Source: an uncultured Nocardiaceae bacterium (lineage in GTDB: Bacteria > Actinomycetota > Actinomycetes > Mycobacteriales > Mycobacteriaceae). From it: a stretch of 25,557 nt of DNA. Position 1 is the first letter of the stretch; each line of letters opens with the position of its first letter. The position numbers were made by a program, and so were the translations under genes. The stretch is taken from assembly GCA_936936565.1 (NCBI GenBank), contig CAKZIX010000008.1, forward strand, positions 1 to 25,557. The letters run 5' to 3'. Below are positions 7,343-14,452 of this stretch, in pieces. The notes beneath the pieces were generated by a model. That model worked only from the letters and a program-made list of their open reading frames with translations. It ran no database searches and was not told the DNA's origin.

Positions 7343-7693
7343 GTGCACATAGACAAGGACTTGGTCGCCGCTTCGGCGACACCGCTGGTCCTCGGGATTC
7401 TCGCCGACGGCGAGTCGTACGGATACGCGATCCTCAAGCGCGTCAACGAGCTGTCGGGCGGGCGGATGGAGTGGACGGACGGGATGCTGTACCCGCTGCT
7501 GCACCGGCTGGAGCGGCTCGACTACGTCACCGCGTCGTGGCGTACCTCCGAGGGCGGCCGCCGGCGCAAGCACTACGCGCTCACCGAGGCGGGGCGGACG
7601 GCACTGGCCGAGCGGCGCAAGCAGTGGACCGTCGTCGCCGACGCACTCGATCAAGTATGGAAACCGATGCCGCTGGCGGAAGGCTGGGCCTGA
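7343..7693 (+). CDS. PadR-family transcriptional regulator
   Basis: A 116-residue PadR repressor of the short type: winged helix at residues 10-80 with the family pattern PLVLGILADGESYGYAIL..LYPLLHRLERLDYV..RRRKHYALTEAGR. I chose the GTG at 7343 because GGAGG (7333-7337) lies 5 bases upstream, whereas the in-frame ATG at 7331 has no ribosome site and the GGAGG is inside its first codons. The stop codon overlaps the start of the next gene (TGATG at 7691-7695), so the two are translationally coupled. PadR genes paired with HAAS-domain membrane proteins are a recurrent arrangement. The upstream palindrome is the obvious operator. The ligand is unknown. Confidence 0.93.
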   Translation: MHIDKDLVAASATPLVLGILADGESYGYAILKRVNELSGGRMEWTDGMLYPLLHRLERLDYVTASWRTSEGGRRRKHYALTEAGRTALAERRKQWTVVADALDQVWKPMPLAEGWA

Positions 7694-9030
7694 TGGACGA
7701 CAACACCGAAGCGCAGATCGCGCAGTGGCGCGGCTATGTGCAACGCCACCAAGCCATTTCGGGCGCCGATGTCGACGAGATGGAAAGCCATCTGCGCGAT
7801 CAGGTGGGCGATCTCGAGACGTCCGGGCTCTCGGGCGAGGAAGCGTTCCTGGTTGCGGTCAAGCGCATGGGCAACGTCGACGCGATCTCGCGGGAGTTCG
7901 CGCGCGAGCATTCGGACCGGCTGTGGAAGCAACTGGTGTTGCCGACGGCATCCGAAGACGATGGCGGACAATCGAATCGGGACTTGGGGGCGGCACTCGT
8001 CGCGGCCGTTGGCGCGGGCTTGGCCGTCAAGATCGGGCTGGCGGGGTTCGCCGACGACCGCCTCGGGCTCAACATCGGTGTGCTGGTGCTGCCGTTTCTG
8101 GCGGGGTACTTCGCCTGGAAGCGTCAGCTCGGCTGGCGCGTTGTCGAACTGGTCGCAGTCCCGTTCGTCCTCGCGGCATGCGTGCTCAACTTCTATCCGT
8201 TCGACACCGACGACGCCACCGGATTGATCGCTGCGATCCACGCACCGATCGCGCTGTGGCTGGTCGTCGGGCTGGCCTACGTCGGCGGCGACTGGCGATC
8301 ACACCGGCGTCGTATGGATTTCGTCCGCTTCACCGGCGAGCTGGCTGTCTACTTTGCCCTGCTCGCCATCGGCAGCGGGATCCTGATCGGTTTGACAGTG
8401 GGCGTGTTCGGCGCGCTCGACATCGAGGTCGAGCCGTTCGTCGAAGATTGGGTGCTGCCATGCTGCGTGCCGGGCGCGTTCGTCGTCGCCGCGTGGCTCG
8501 TCGAGGCCAAGCAAAGCGTAATCGAGAACATCGCGCCGGTGCTCACGCGCGTGTTCACGCCGCTGGTCATCATCGTGCTGGCCGCGCTGTTCGTCGGATT
8601 CGTCGCCACCGGCAACTTCCTCGACGTCGAGCGTGACCTGTTGATCCAGATGGATTTGATCCTGGTGCTGGTGCTCGGCCTGCTGCTGTACGCGATCTCG
8701 GCGCGCGATCCGCTGGCCCGGGCCGGTCTGTTCGACCGCATGCAGTTGGTTCTCGTCGCCATCGCACTCGCCGTCGACATGCTGATGCTGGCCGCGATGC
8801 TCACCCGCACCGCCGAATTCGGGTTCACCGCGAACAAGACGGTCGCGCTCGGCATGAACCTGGTGCTGGCCGTCAACCTGGTTTGGTCGCTGTGGCTGGG
8901 CATCGGATTCGTCCGGGGCCGAAGGAGTTTCGGCGATCTCGAGCGCTGGCAGACGCACTACCTGCCGGTGTACGGCGCGTGGGCGGCGATCGTGGTGGTA
9001 GCGATCGGGCCGCTGTTCGGGTTCGTCTAG
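7693..9030 (+). CDS. Polytopic membrane protein with N-terminal HAAS-like (PadR-associated) domain
   Basis: A 445-residue protein. Residues 6-75 form a soluble helical domain of the HAAS/permease-prefix type (WRGYVQRHQAISGADVDEMESHLRDQV..LSGEEAFLVAVKRMG), commonly encoded next to PadR regulators. The rest (about 96-445) contains roughly ten hydrophobic helices separated by short loops and resembles DUF4153-like membrane proteins. No transporter motif or ATPase partner is seen, so transport is not established; it may be a membrane sensor or regulator. The ATG overlaps the PadR stop by one base, so both are made from one mRNA under the upstream CTAG palindrome. Confidence 0.8.
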   Translation: MDDNTEAQIAQWRGYVQRHQAISGADVDEMESHLRDQVGDLETSGLSGEEAFLVAVKRMGNVDAISREFAREHSDRLWKQLVLPTASEDDGGQSNRDLGAALVAAVGAGLAVKIGLAGFADDRLGLNIGVLVLPFLAGYFAWKRQLGWRVVELVAVPFVLAACVLNFYPFDTDDATGLIAAIHAPIALWLVVGLAYVGGDWRSHRRRMDFVRFTGELAVYFALLAIGSGILIGLTVGVFGALDIEVEPFVEDWVLPCCVPGAFVVAAWLVEAKQSVIENIAPVLTRVFTPLVIIVLAALFVGFVATGNFLDVERDLLIQMDLILVLVLGLLLYAISARDPLARAGLFDRMQLVLVAIALAVDMLMLAAMLTRTAEFGFTANKTVALGMNLVLAVNLVWSLWLGIGFVRGRRSFGDLERWQTHYLPVYGAWAAIVVVAIGPLFGFV

Positions 9031-9083
9031 TGCCAGCGAAGCGGCGCTCGCTCGATCAGCTCGGGCAAGCGCCGCTTCGGCAC
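9030..9083. terminator. Long bidirectional hairpin terminator
   Basis: GTGCC-AG-CGAAGCGGCGCT (9030-9048) pairs with AGCGCCGCTTCGGCAC (9068-9083) with a 2-base bulge and a 19-base loop. It occupies the 81-bp gap between two convergent genes (stops at 9030 and 9112), so it probably ends transcription in both directions. Confidence 0.75.
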
Positions 9084-9111
9084 GGTGCGCGTCGACCGCG
9101 ACTCGGCCGCG

Positions 9112-9630
9112 CTACTTCTCCTCGTGCGTGCCCACGATGTAGGTGCGCGCGATCGCGTTCATGAACAGGTTGAAACCGATGACAGCACCGGGGGTGTTCT
9201 CGTCGACGTCGAGCTTCTCGACACCGAGGGCGTGCACCGCGACGAAATAGCGGTGCGGGCCGTGCCCGTTGGGCGGGAACGGGCCGACGTACTTGGCGGC
9301 GCCGTGATCGCCCTTCACCGTGAGCGCGCCCGCGGGGAGCCCGCCCTCCGCGGCGCCGGTGTCCAGCGAGGTCACCTCGGCCGGGATGTTCACCACGATC
9401 CAGTGCCAGAAGCCCGATGCGGTGGGCGCGTCCGGATCGAACACCGTCACCGCGAAGCTCTTGGTCTCCGCCGGGAAGCCGGACCAACTCAGTTGCGGGG
9501 AAACATCTTTGCCGCCCGCCGGGCTACCGACCTGCGCGTGGGCGACGGGCTCGCCGTCGGTGATGTCGGCCGAGGTGAGCGTGAAGCTCGGCAGCGGCGG
9601 GATGCGGTGCTCGTACGGGTTGTACGTCAT
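9112..9630 (-). CDS. YbhB/YbcL family (PEBP-like, Raf kinase inhibitor-like) protein
   Basis: A 172-residue single-domain phosphatidylethanolamine-binding-protein fold. Family motifs are seen in order: DVSPQLSWSGFPAETKSFAVTVFDPDAPTASGFWHWIVVNIP and GAAKYVGPFPPNGHGPHRYF, which line the anion-binding pocket. No signal peptide, so probably cytoplasmic. Bacterial members have no firmly known role; the ligand is expected to be a small phosphate-containing molecule. The ATG at 9630 has AAAGG 6 bases upstream and starts 10 bases after the M20 peptidase stop, so it is the second gene of a two-gene operon. The functional link to the peptidase is unclear. Confidence 0.92.
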   Translation of the reverse strand: MTYNPYEHRIPPLPSFTLTSADITDGEPVAHAQVGSPAGGKDVSPQLSWSGFPAETKSFAVTVFDPDAPTASGFWHWIVVNIPAEVTSLDTGAAEGGLPAGALTVKGDHGAAKYVGPFPPNGHGPHRYFVAVHALGVEKLDVDENTPGAVIGFNLFMNAIARTYIVGTHEEK

Positions 9631-9640
9631 GGAAGACCTT

Positions 9641-10966
9641 TCAGCAGTTGAGCAGGAAGTGTTCCAACACCTGTGTACCGAACTCGAGCGCATCGACGGG
9701 CACGCGTTCGTCCACGCCGTGGAACAGGGCTGCGAAATCCAATTCTGGCGGGAGCCGCAGCGGCGCGAAGCCGAAGCAGCGAATGCCAAGGCGGGCAAAG
9801 GCTTTGGCGTCCGTCCCGCCGGACAGCATGTACGGCACGGTGCGCGCATCCGGATCGTGGGCCACGATGGCGGCGTTCATCGCGTCCACCAGGTGCCCGT
9901 CGAAGGTGGTCTCGTAGTCGTCGAGCTTGGTGATCCATTCGCGCTCCACGTGCGGGCCGATCAGCTCGTCCACCTCGCGCTCGAACTGCGCCTGCCGACC
10001 CGGCACCACCCGGCAGTCGACCACGGCTTGCGCGGTCTGCGGGATCACGTTCGCCTTGTAGCCGGCCTTGAGCATCGTCGGATTGGCGGTGTCGCGCAGC
10101 GTCGCGCCGATGATCCGCGAAATGCTGCCCAGCTTGGCCAGGTAACCGTCCAGATCCGGGGCGCCGGGGTCGAAATCGTGGCCGGTCTCTTCGGCCACGG
10201 CCTGCAGGAACTGGCTCACCGAGTCGCTGAGTACCAGCGGGAACGTGTGCTTGCCCAACGTGGCCACGGCCTCGGCCACCAAGGTGACCGCGTTGTCCTC
10301 GTGCAGGAAAGAGCCATGTCCGGCACGGGCTTTCGCCGTCAGGCGCATCCAGCCGAGACCCTTTTCGGCGGTTTCCACCAGGTACAGCCGCTTCTGGCTG
10401 CCGTCGGGCTTGTCCACCGTCAAAGAGAAACCGCCCACCTCGCCGACGGCCTCGGTGATCCCGGTGAACAGGTCCGGGCGGTGTTCGACCAGCCATTGCG
10501 AACCCCAGCGTCCGCCGTTCTCCTCGTCGGCGAGGAACGCAAACACGATGTCGCGCGGCGGGACCGTGCCCTCGGCCTTGAACTGGCGTGCCAGCGCCAG
10601 CATCATCCCGACCATGTCCTTCATGTCGACGGCGCCGCGGCCCCACACGTAGCCGTCGCGCACTGCACCCGAGAACGGATGCACCGTCCAATCGGCCGGC
10701 TCGGCGGGCACCACGTCCAAATGTCCGTGCAGCAGCAACGCCCCGCGCGACGGATCGGCACCCGGAAGCCGGGCAAACACGTTGCCGCGCCCCGGCGCAC
10801 CGGACTCGACGTAGGTGGTCTCGTAGCCGACCGACTCCAGCTGATCGGCCACCCACTTCGCACACTCTTCCTCGCCCTTGGTGGTGGCGAGCTCACCGGT
10901 ATTCGACGTATCGAACCGGATGAGCGTGCTGACCAGGTTCACAACCTCTTCGACGGCGCGCGACAC
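9641..10966 (-). CDS. M20/M25/M40 family zinc metallo-peptidase (dipeptidase/deacylase)
   Basis: A 441-residue M20 hydrolase. Metal and catalytic residues are all present: H82 and D84 in HGHLDVVP, bridging D114 in GRGAVDMKDM, general base E148 and ligand E149 in DEENGG, E176, and the final H416 in HGVDERVP. A lid/dimerisation domain lies between about 190 and 310. The family cleaves amide bonds of dipeptides, N-acyl amino acids or succinyl-diaminopimelate; this one resembles the mycobacterial Rv2141c type annotated as a dipeptidase or DapE-like protein, and the substrate cannot be told from sequence. The start is GTG at 10966 with AGGAAAG about 6 bases upstream. It is the first gene of an operon with the YbhB-like gene. 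Confidence 0.9.
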   Translation of the reverse strand: MSRAVEEVVNLVSTLIRFDTSNTGELATTKGEEECAKWVADQLESVGYETTYVESGAPGRGNVFARLPGADPSRGALLLHGHLDVVPAEPADWTVHPFSGAVRDGYVWGRGAVDMKDMVGMMLALARQFKAEGTVPPRDIVFAFLADEENGGRWGSQWLVEHRPDLFTGITEAVGEVGGFSLTVDKPDGSQKRLYLVETAEKGLGWMRLTAKARAGHGSFLHEDNAVTLVAEAVATLGKHTFPLVLSDSVSQFLQAVAEETGHDFDPGAPDLDGYLAKLGSISRIIGATLRDTANPTMLKAGYKANVIPQTAQAVVDCRVVPGRQAQFEREVDELIGPHVEREWITKLDDYETTFDGHLVDAMNAAIVAHDPDARTVPYMLSGGTDAKAFARLGIRCFGFAPLRLPPELDFAALFHGVDERVPVDALEFGTQVLEHFLLNC

Positions 10967-10987
10967 CCGTCTTTCCTACCATCGATT

Positions 10988-11015
10988 TTGGCCGTGGGCG
11001 TGGATCGAGTAACCT
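10988..11015 (+). promoter_or_regulatory. Candidate promoter of the tRNA-Leu gene
   Basis: TTGGCC (10988-10993) and TAACCT (11010-11015) are separated by 16 bases and would start transcription about 30 bases before the tRNA. They fit sigma-70-type boxes loosely. This gap also lies upstream of the minus-strand M20 gene. Confidence 0.4.
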
Positions 11016-11049
11016 TCTACAGCGCGCCGCGAACGGCGCGATACACCCG

Positions 11050-11135
11050 GCCCGGGTGGCGGAATGGCAGACGCGCTAGCTTGAGGTGCTAGTGTCCTAC
11101 TAATGGACGTGGGGGTTCAAGTCCCCCCTCGGGCA
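11050..11135 (+). tRNA. leuT: tRNA-Leu (anticodon GAG)
   Basis: A full class II cloverleaf. The acceptor GCCCGGG (11050-11056) pairs with CTCGGGC (11128-11134) with one G-U. The anticodon stem CTAGC/GCTAG holds loop TTGAGGT, with anticodon GAG at 11083-11085. A long variable arm (GTCC..GGAC) is typical of leucine tRNA, and the T-arm is GGGGG-TTCAAGT-CCCCC. The discriminator is A at 11135, followed by CC but not A, so the CCA end is not fully encoded. An integrase remnant follows directly, so the 3' end served as an attachment site. The gene symbol is only a common label. Confidence 0.95.
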
Positions 11136-11140
11136 CCGAA

Positions 11141-11473
11141 GTGTCGCATCTTTCCGAATATCTCGCCGTCCGATTTGGTCGGAGCGGTCTACATGCCGAC
11201 ATTTGGCCGAAGCCATCGTCAAAACTGCGCGTCGGGCTGACCGGAAAGTCGCCGGAAACATGCGGGACCCACTTCGATCGGCTCGAAAGGGCCTGGGGTG
11301 CACTGCGGTTGGATGAAGTGACCAAATCCGATCTCGAAGAGATGGCAGCGGACGTGCGGGCGACAGCGCTGGCGCGACGCAATACGCGCGGTGGTCGCAG
11401 TGCGGTCGAACACTTCATCGGCGCGACTCTCCGGGTCTACCGGTACGCCATCGGTTCGGACCGGGGACGTGAA
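11141..11473 (+). pseudogene. Truncated tyrosine-recombinase (phage/island integrase) remnant
   Basis: The reading frame opening 6 bases after the tRNA contains a recognisable core-binding (SAM-like) domain of actinobacterial integrases, especially residues 44-104: HFDRLERAWGALRLDEVTKSDLEEM, then RRNTRGGRSAVEHFIGATLRVYRYAI. After about 11452 the similarity stops. No catalytic domain with the R..HxxR..Y residues follows in any frame before the hairpin at 11495. A whole integrase would need about 250 more residues. It is therefore a dead fragment left by an element that integrated at the tRNA-Leu 3' end. No second copy of the tRNA 3' end is visible in the window, so the other boundary is elsewhere or lost. 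Confidence 0.7.
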
Positions 11474-11494
11474 ATCAGCTGCGAAATTCGGACA

Positions 11495-11521
11495 GTGCCC
11501 CGCGTTGACTGCGCGGGGCAC
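11495..11521. terminator. Perfect 10-bp GC-rich hairpin
   Basis: GTGCCCCGCG (11495-11504) and CGCGGGGCAC (11512-11521) with a 7-base loop, no T-run. It lies between the integrase remnant and the end of the convergent MFS gene (stop at 11648) and may terminate either. The remaining 11522-11647 shows nothing recognisable. Confidence 0.65.
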
Positions 11522-11647
11522 TGGCCGGTGACAGGCGGCGTGCAGTCATCACGGGGCGTTGTCGGGTGCTGAGACCAGCGTCGGATCCTGGGGCCGAGTA
11601 GCCCGGCGGATCGCCGGTCCTGCAGTCGGTGAGTAGACGTGGGGTCC

Positions 11648-13249
11648 TCAGCCCTCCGCGTCGGATTTGTGCCAGCCCAACAGTGCCGACTCGGTCTGGA
11701 CCCGCTCTCGGGGCAGGAAGACGGCGACTATCGCCGCGCAGGCGAGCACTGCCACGACCGTGACGTAGGTGGCGGTGTGGAAACCTTCGAGAACGGCGAT
11801 CTTCATCGACCGGATCAGTTCCTCGATTTGCGGCGCGAATGGTGAACCGTCTTGGCGTTCGCGTAGCCCGATTATGCTCATCGCGGTTTGGCGCATGAAC
11901 TCTTTCTGAGCTTCGTCGGCGAGTGAGTCGGGGATCGCATCCACGACCGGCCAAATCTTGGCTTTGTAGCTCGACGCGACGATGGACCCGAGCACCGCGA
12001 CGCCCAAGGCGCCGCCGACCTCGCGGGTGGTGTCGTTCACGCCCGCCCCGGCCCCGGCCTCTGCGTCGGGGACCGCGGACATGATGGCTTCGGTCGCCGG
12101 CCCTTGCACCAGACCCAAGCCGAGACCCATCAGCACCATCGAGGTCAGCACGACCCCGGCGTAGGGCGAATCGATAGTCGTCTGGCCCGCGACGTACATT
12201 CCCGAAGCGAGCACCAGAAGGCCGAGCACAATGATCATAGTGGTACCGAAGCGCTGCGCTAGCAGTAGCGCGACCGGTGCCGCGAGCCCAATGGCGACTG
12301 CAAACGGCAGCGAACGAATGCCGAATTCCAGCGGGGAGTACTCGCGCACTCCCTGGAAGTATTGCGTAATGAGGAAGAGAAAGCCGAACATGCCGAAGTA
12401 GCCGACCGTGATCGACAAAGCGGGAAGAGAAAACCTTCGGATCCCGAACAGGCGCAGATTCAGTACCGGTGACGTTGCGGTCAGTTCCCGCAGCACGAAC
12501 GCGGATAGGCATAGTAGCGCTACTGCATACCCGGCCATCGTCACGGTGGAAAGCCATCCGTTGTTCGGCGCTTCGATGATGGCCCACACCAGGGCCGTAA
12601 CGCCGGTCAAGGACAGGACAAGGCCCGGAATGTCGAGCGGGCCGGCGTGCGGGATCGCCGACTCCGGAACCAGCGCGAACGCGGCGACCACAAGGGCAAT
12701 GGCAATAGGCACGTTGATCCAGAACACCGAGTGCCAGCTGAAATGCTCGAGCAGCCATCCTCCGGCAGTGGGGCCCACCGCGATAGCGAATCCGGCCATC
12801 GCCGTCCACAGCGCGATGGCCAAAGCACGCAGGCGCGGTTCGGCAAAGATCGTCGTGATCAACGCGAGTGTCGCTGGAAACACTGCCGCGGCGAAGACCC
12901 CCATGACGGCGCGCACCGCGATGACCTGCTCCATGCTGCTTGCGAACGCACCCGCCAACGACACGACCGCGATGCCGCTCAACCCTATCGTCATCAGCTT
13001 GCGGCGACCGAAACGATCACCGAGATGCCCGAACGCCAAAAGGAATCCGGCGAAGGTCAATACGTACGCATCGACGATCCACTGCAACCCGCTGAAGCTG
13101 CCGTGCAAAGCGGTGCTTATAGAAGGCAGTGCGACGTTCACGACGGTGTTGTCCAGCAACACCAACATTTCGGCCAGGCACAAAACGGTCAGTGCGGCGA
13201 ACCGGCGCGCGGCGCTCGGTTCGGCTTCCTTCGCTTCGGACACAGACAT
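11648..13249 (-). CDS. MFS transporter, DHA2 (EmrB/QacA-like) multidrug efflux family
   Basis: A 533-residue 14-helix major facilitator. Motif D1 LDNTVVNVALPSI (residues 32-44) and motif A GHLGDRFGRRK (74-84) are intact, and the motif-C-like glycine-rich helix AIAVGPTAGGWLLEHFSWHSVFWINVPI is present. Members export lipophilic drugs by proton antiport. I chose the ATG at 13249 (MSVSEAKEA), with AAAGGG about 10 bases upstream; an upstream in-frame ATG at 13279 lacks a ribosome site. It is divergent from a TetR regulator whose C-terminal domain type is typical of efflux repressors, so that protein probably controls it. It may represent cargo of the island next to the tRNA. Confidence 0.93.
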   Translation of the reverse strand: MSVSEAKEAEPSAARRFAALTVLCLAEMLVLLDNTVVNVALPSISTALHGSFSGLQWIVDAYVLTFAGFLLAFGHLGDRFGRRKLMTIGLSGIAVVSLAGAFASSMEQVIAVRAVMGVFAAAVFPATLALITTIFAEPRLRALAIALWTAMAGFAIAVGPTAGGWLLEHFSWHSVFWINVPIAIALVVAAFALVPESAIPHAGPLDIPGLVLSLTGVTALVWAIIEAPNNGWLSTVTMAGYAVALLCLSAFVLRELTATSPVLNLRLFGIRRFSLPALSITVGYFGMFGFLFLITQYFQGVREYSPLEFGIRSLPFAVAIGLAAPVALLLAQRFGTTMIIVLGLLVLASGMYVAGQTTIDSPYAGVVLTSMVLMGLGLGLVQGPATEAIMSAVPDAEAGAGAGVNDTTREVGGALGVAVLGSIVASSYKAKIWPVVDAIPDSLADEAQKEFMRQTAMSIIGLRERQDGSPFAPQIEELIRSMKIAVLEGFHTATYVTVVAVLACAAIVAVFLPRERVQTESALLGWHKSDAEG

Positions 13250-13329
13250 CGGAACGACCCTTTCGCAGGCTTGCGGCATCGCGGACACGTGAGCTGGCTG
13301 CACCTGCCGCAGCCTGATGCCATCGAATA

Positions 13330-13351
13330 TGGACTATGACACAGTAAATAG
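13330..13351. promoter_or_regulatory. Candidate TetR operator near the MFS start
   Basis: TGGACTATGACACAG followed by TAAATAG lies 81-102 bases upstream of the MFS ATG in the least GC-rich part of the 430-bp divergent gap (13250-13679). It shares ACTATG, the A-AG core and TAG end with the site at 13581-13602. It may be a repressor site overlapping the MFS promoter. Confidence 0.35.
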
Positions 13352-13580
13352 AAGCTGTCTGTGTGTCGCGGCTCACGTACCCGTGGACAACCGAAGGGTT
13401 TCCCTGTGTATTCAGGTGAAAGAGCGCACAGCTCAGCTCGCACTGCACTGCGCGAACGCGATTTGTGCGGCTGGCTGCCCGGGCAGGGGCGCACGTCGGC
13501 GCCGATAGCGGCGTGTCGCCGGTGACGTTGCTGGAATCGGGCGGGGTGCAGCGATGAATCCGATCGGAACCCATCCGATC

Positions 13581-13602
13581 TGTACTATGTTATAGATCTA
13601 GT
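13581..13602. promoter_or_regulatory. Candidate TetR operator near the regulator start
   Basis: TGTACTATGTTATAG followed by ATCTAGT contains the dyad CTAT-GTT-ATAG (13585-13595) and the palindrome TAGATCTA (13593-13600). It lies 78-99 bases upstream of the tetR ATG. TATGTT could be the -10 element. It resembles the site at 13330-13351, as expected for one repressor acting on both genes. The rest of the gap holds no gene I can support. Confidence 0.45.
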
Positions 13603-13679
13603 TCGATGCACTCGGCGGACCGCCCGACACACGATTTGACGCAGTACGGCACGCGAGGCGCCAAGTATGAGGAGCAGCC

Positions 13680-14270
13680 ATGACCCGGCAACGCGATACG
13701 CGATCACGGATGGTCCGTAGCGCGGTCGCGGTGCTGCGCGAGCGCGGGTCCGGTGGGGTGACCATCGACTCGGTACTTGCCCGTAGTGGAGCGCCGCGGG
13801 GATCGGTTTATCACCATTTCCCGGGCGGGCGCGCCCAGATCGTCTCCGAGGCATTGAGTTTCGCCGGTGACGCGATCAGCGAGCTCATCGAGCGCAACGC
13901 GGGGGAAGGCTACTCCGGCGCTTTGCACCGGTTCGTCGACTTGTGGCGAAACCTGCTCGAGGGAAGTAGCTATACGGCGGGGTGCCCGGTCGTTGCGGTG
14001 GCCGTCGGGCCAACGGAGGATGATCCCGCGCTGTTCGCCGAAGCCGGCGCGATCTTGGATCGATGGCGAACGGTGATCGCGGAAAGGATCGTCCAGGAGG
14101 GGCTGCCTGCCGCAACTGCACAGCGGCTGTCGACGATGTCGATCGCCGCGGTGGAGGGAGCGGTGATTATGTGCCGAGCCCAGCGGAGCATGGAACCGCT
14201 CGACGAGGTCGTCGAACAACTGGAGGTTCTTTTCGACAGTCATGGCCTGCGGGCGCGGATAACCCGCTGA
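13680..14270 (+). CDS. TetR-family repressor, LmrA/YxaF-like
   Basis: A 196-residue regulator with an N-terminal helix-turn-helix (residues 10-55: GGVTIDSVLARSGAPRGSVYHHFPGGR) and a C-terminal ligand-binding domain of the LmrA/YxaF type (LWRNLL..GCPVVAVAVG..DRWRTVIAERIVQEG). LmrA-type repressors control drug exporters, and here the gene is divergent from a DHA2 MFS exporter. It probably represses both genes and is released by a planar aromatic or drug-like ligand (inference). The ATG at 13680 has AGGAG about 6 bases upstream. Confidence 0.92.
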   Translation: MTRQRDTRSRMVRSAVAVLRERGSGGVTIDSVLARSGAPRGSVYHHFPGGRAQIVSEALSFAGDAISELIERNAGEGYSGALHRFVDLWRNLLEGSSYTAGCPVVAVAVGPTEDDPALFAEAGAILDRWRTVIAERIVQEGLPAATAQRLSTMSIAAVEGAVIMCRAQRSMEPLDEVVEQLEVLFDSHGLRARITR

Positions 14271-14340
14271 ATGCCGTGCTGCGTCTGCCGCTTGCCTGCG
14301 CCTGATCCCAGCGCTACGAACCTCCGCACGCCTGCGCTGT

Positions 14341-14372
14341 ATTGATGCGCGTCAACATTGATGCGCGTCAAC
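14341..14372. repeat. Perfect tandem 16-bp repeat with internal dyad
   Basis: ATTGATGCGCGTCAAC occurs twice without a spacer (14341-14356, 14357-14372). Each copy is itself a near-palindrome, TTGA-(T)GCGC(G)-TCAA. It lies in the 182-bp gap between two genes that converge (stops at 14270 and 14453), where operators are not expected. No hairpin terminator is evident in this gap. Confidence 0.8.
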
Positions 14373-14452
14373 CGAACCGGCGGAATGCGCTCTGGCGTCG
14401 CCCGACGACCGCCAACGTGCAATGCAGTATGCCCGGCTTCTCGGCGTTTCGG

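Noticed and set aside
11141..11572. Functional small integrase
   Set aside because: Only the core-binding domain is recognisable; the catalytic domain with its Arg, His and Tyr residues is absent.
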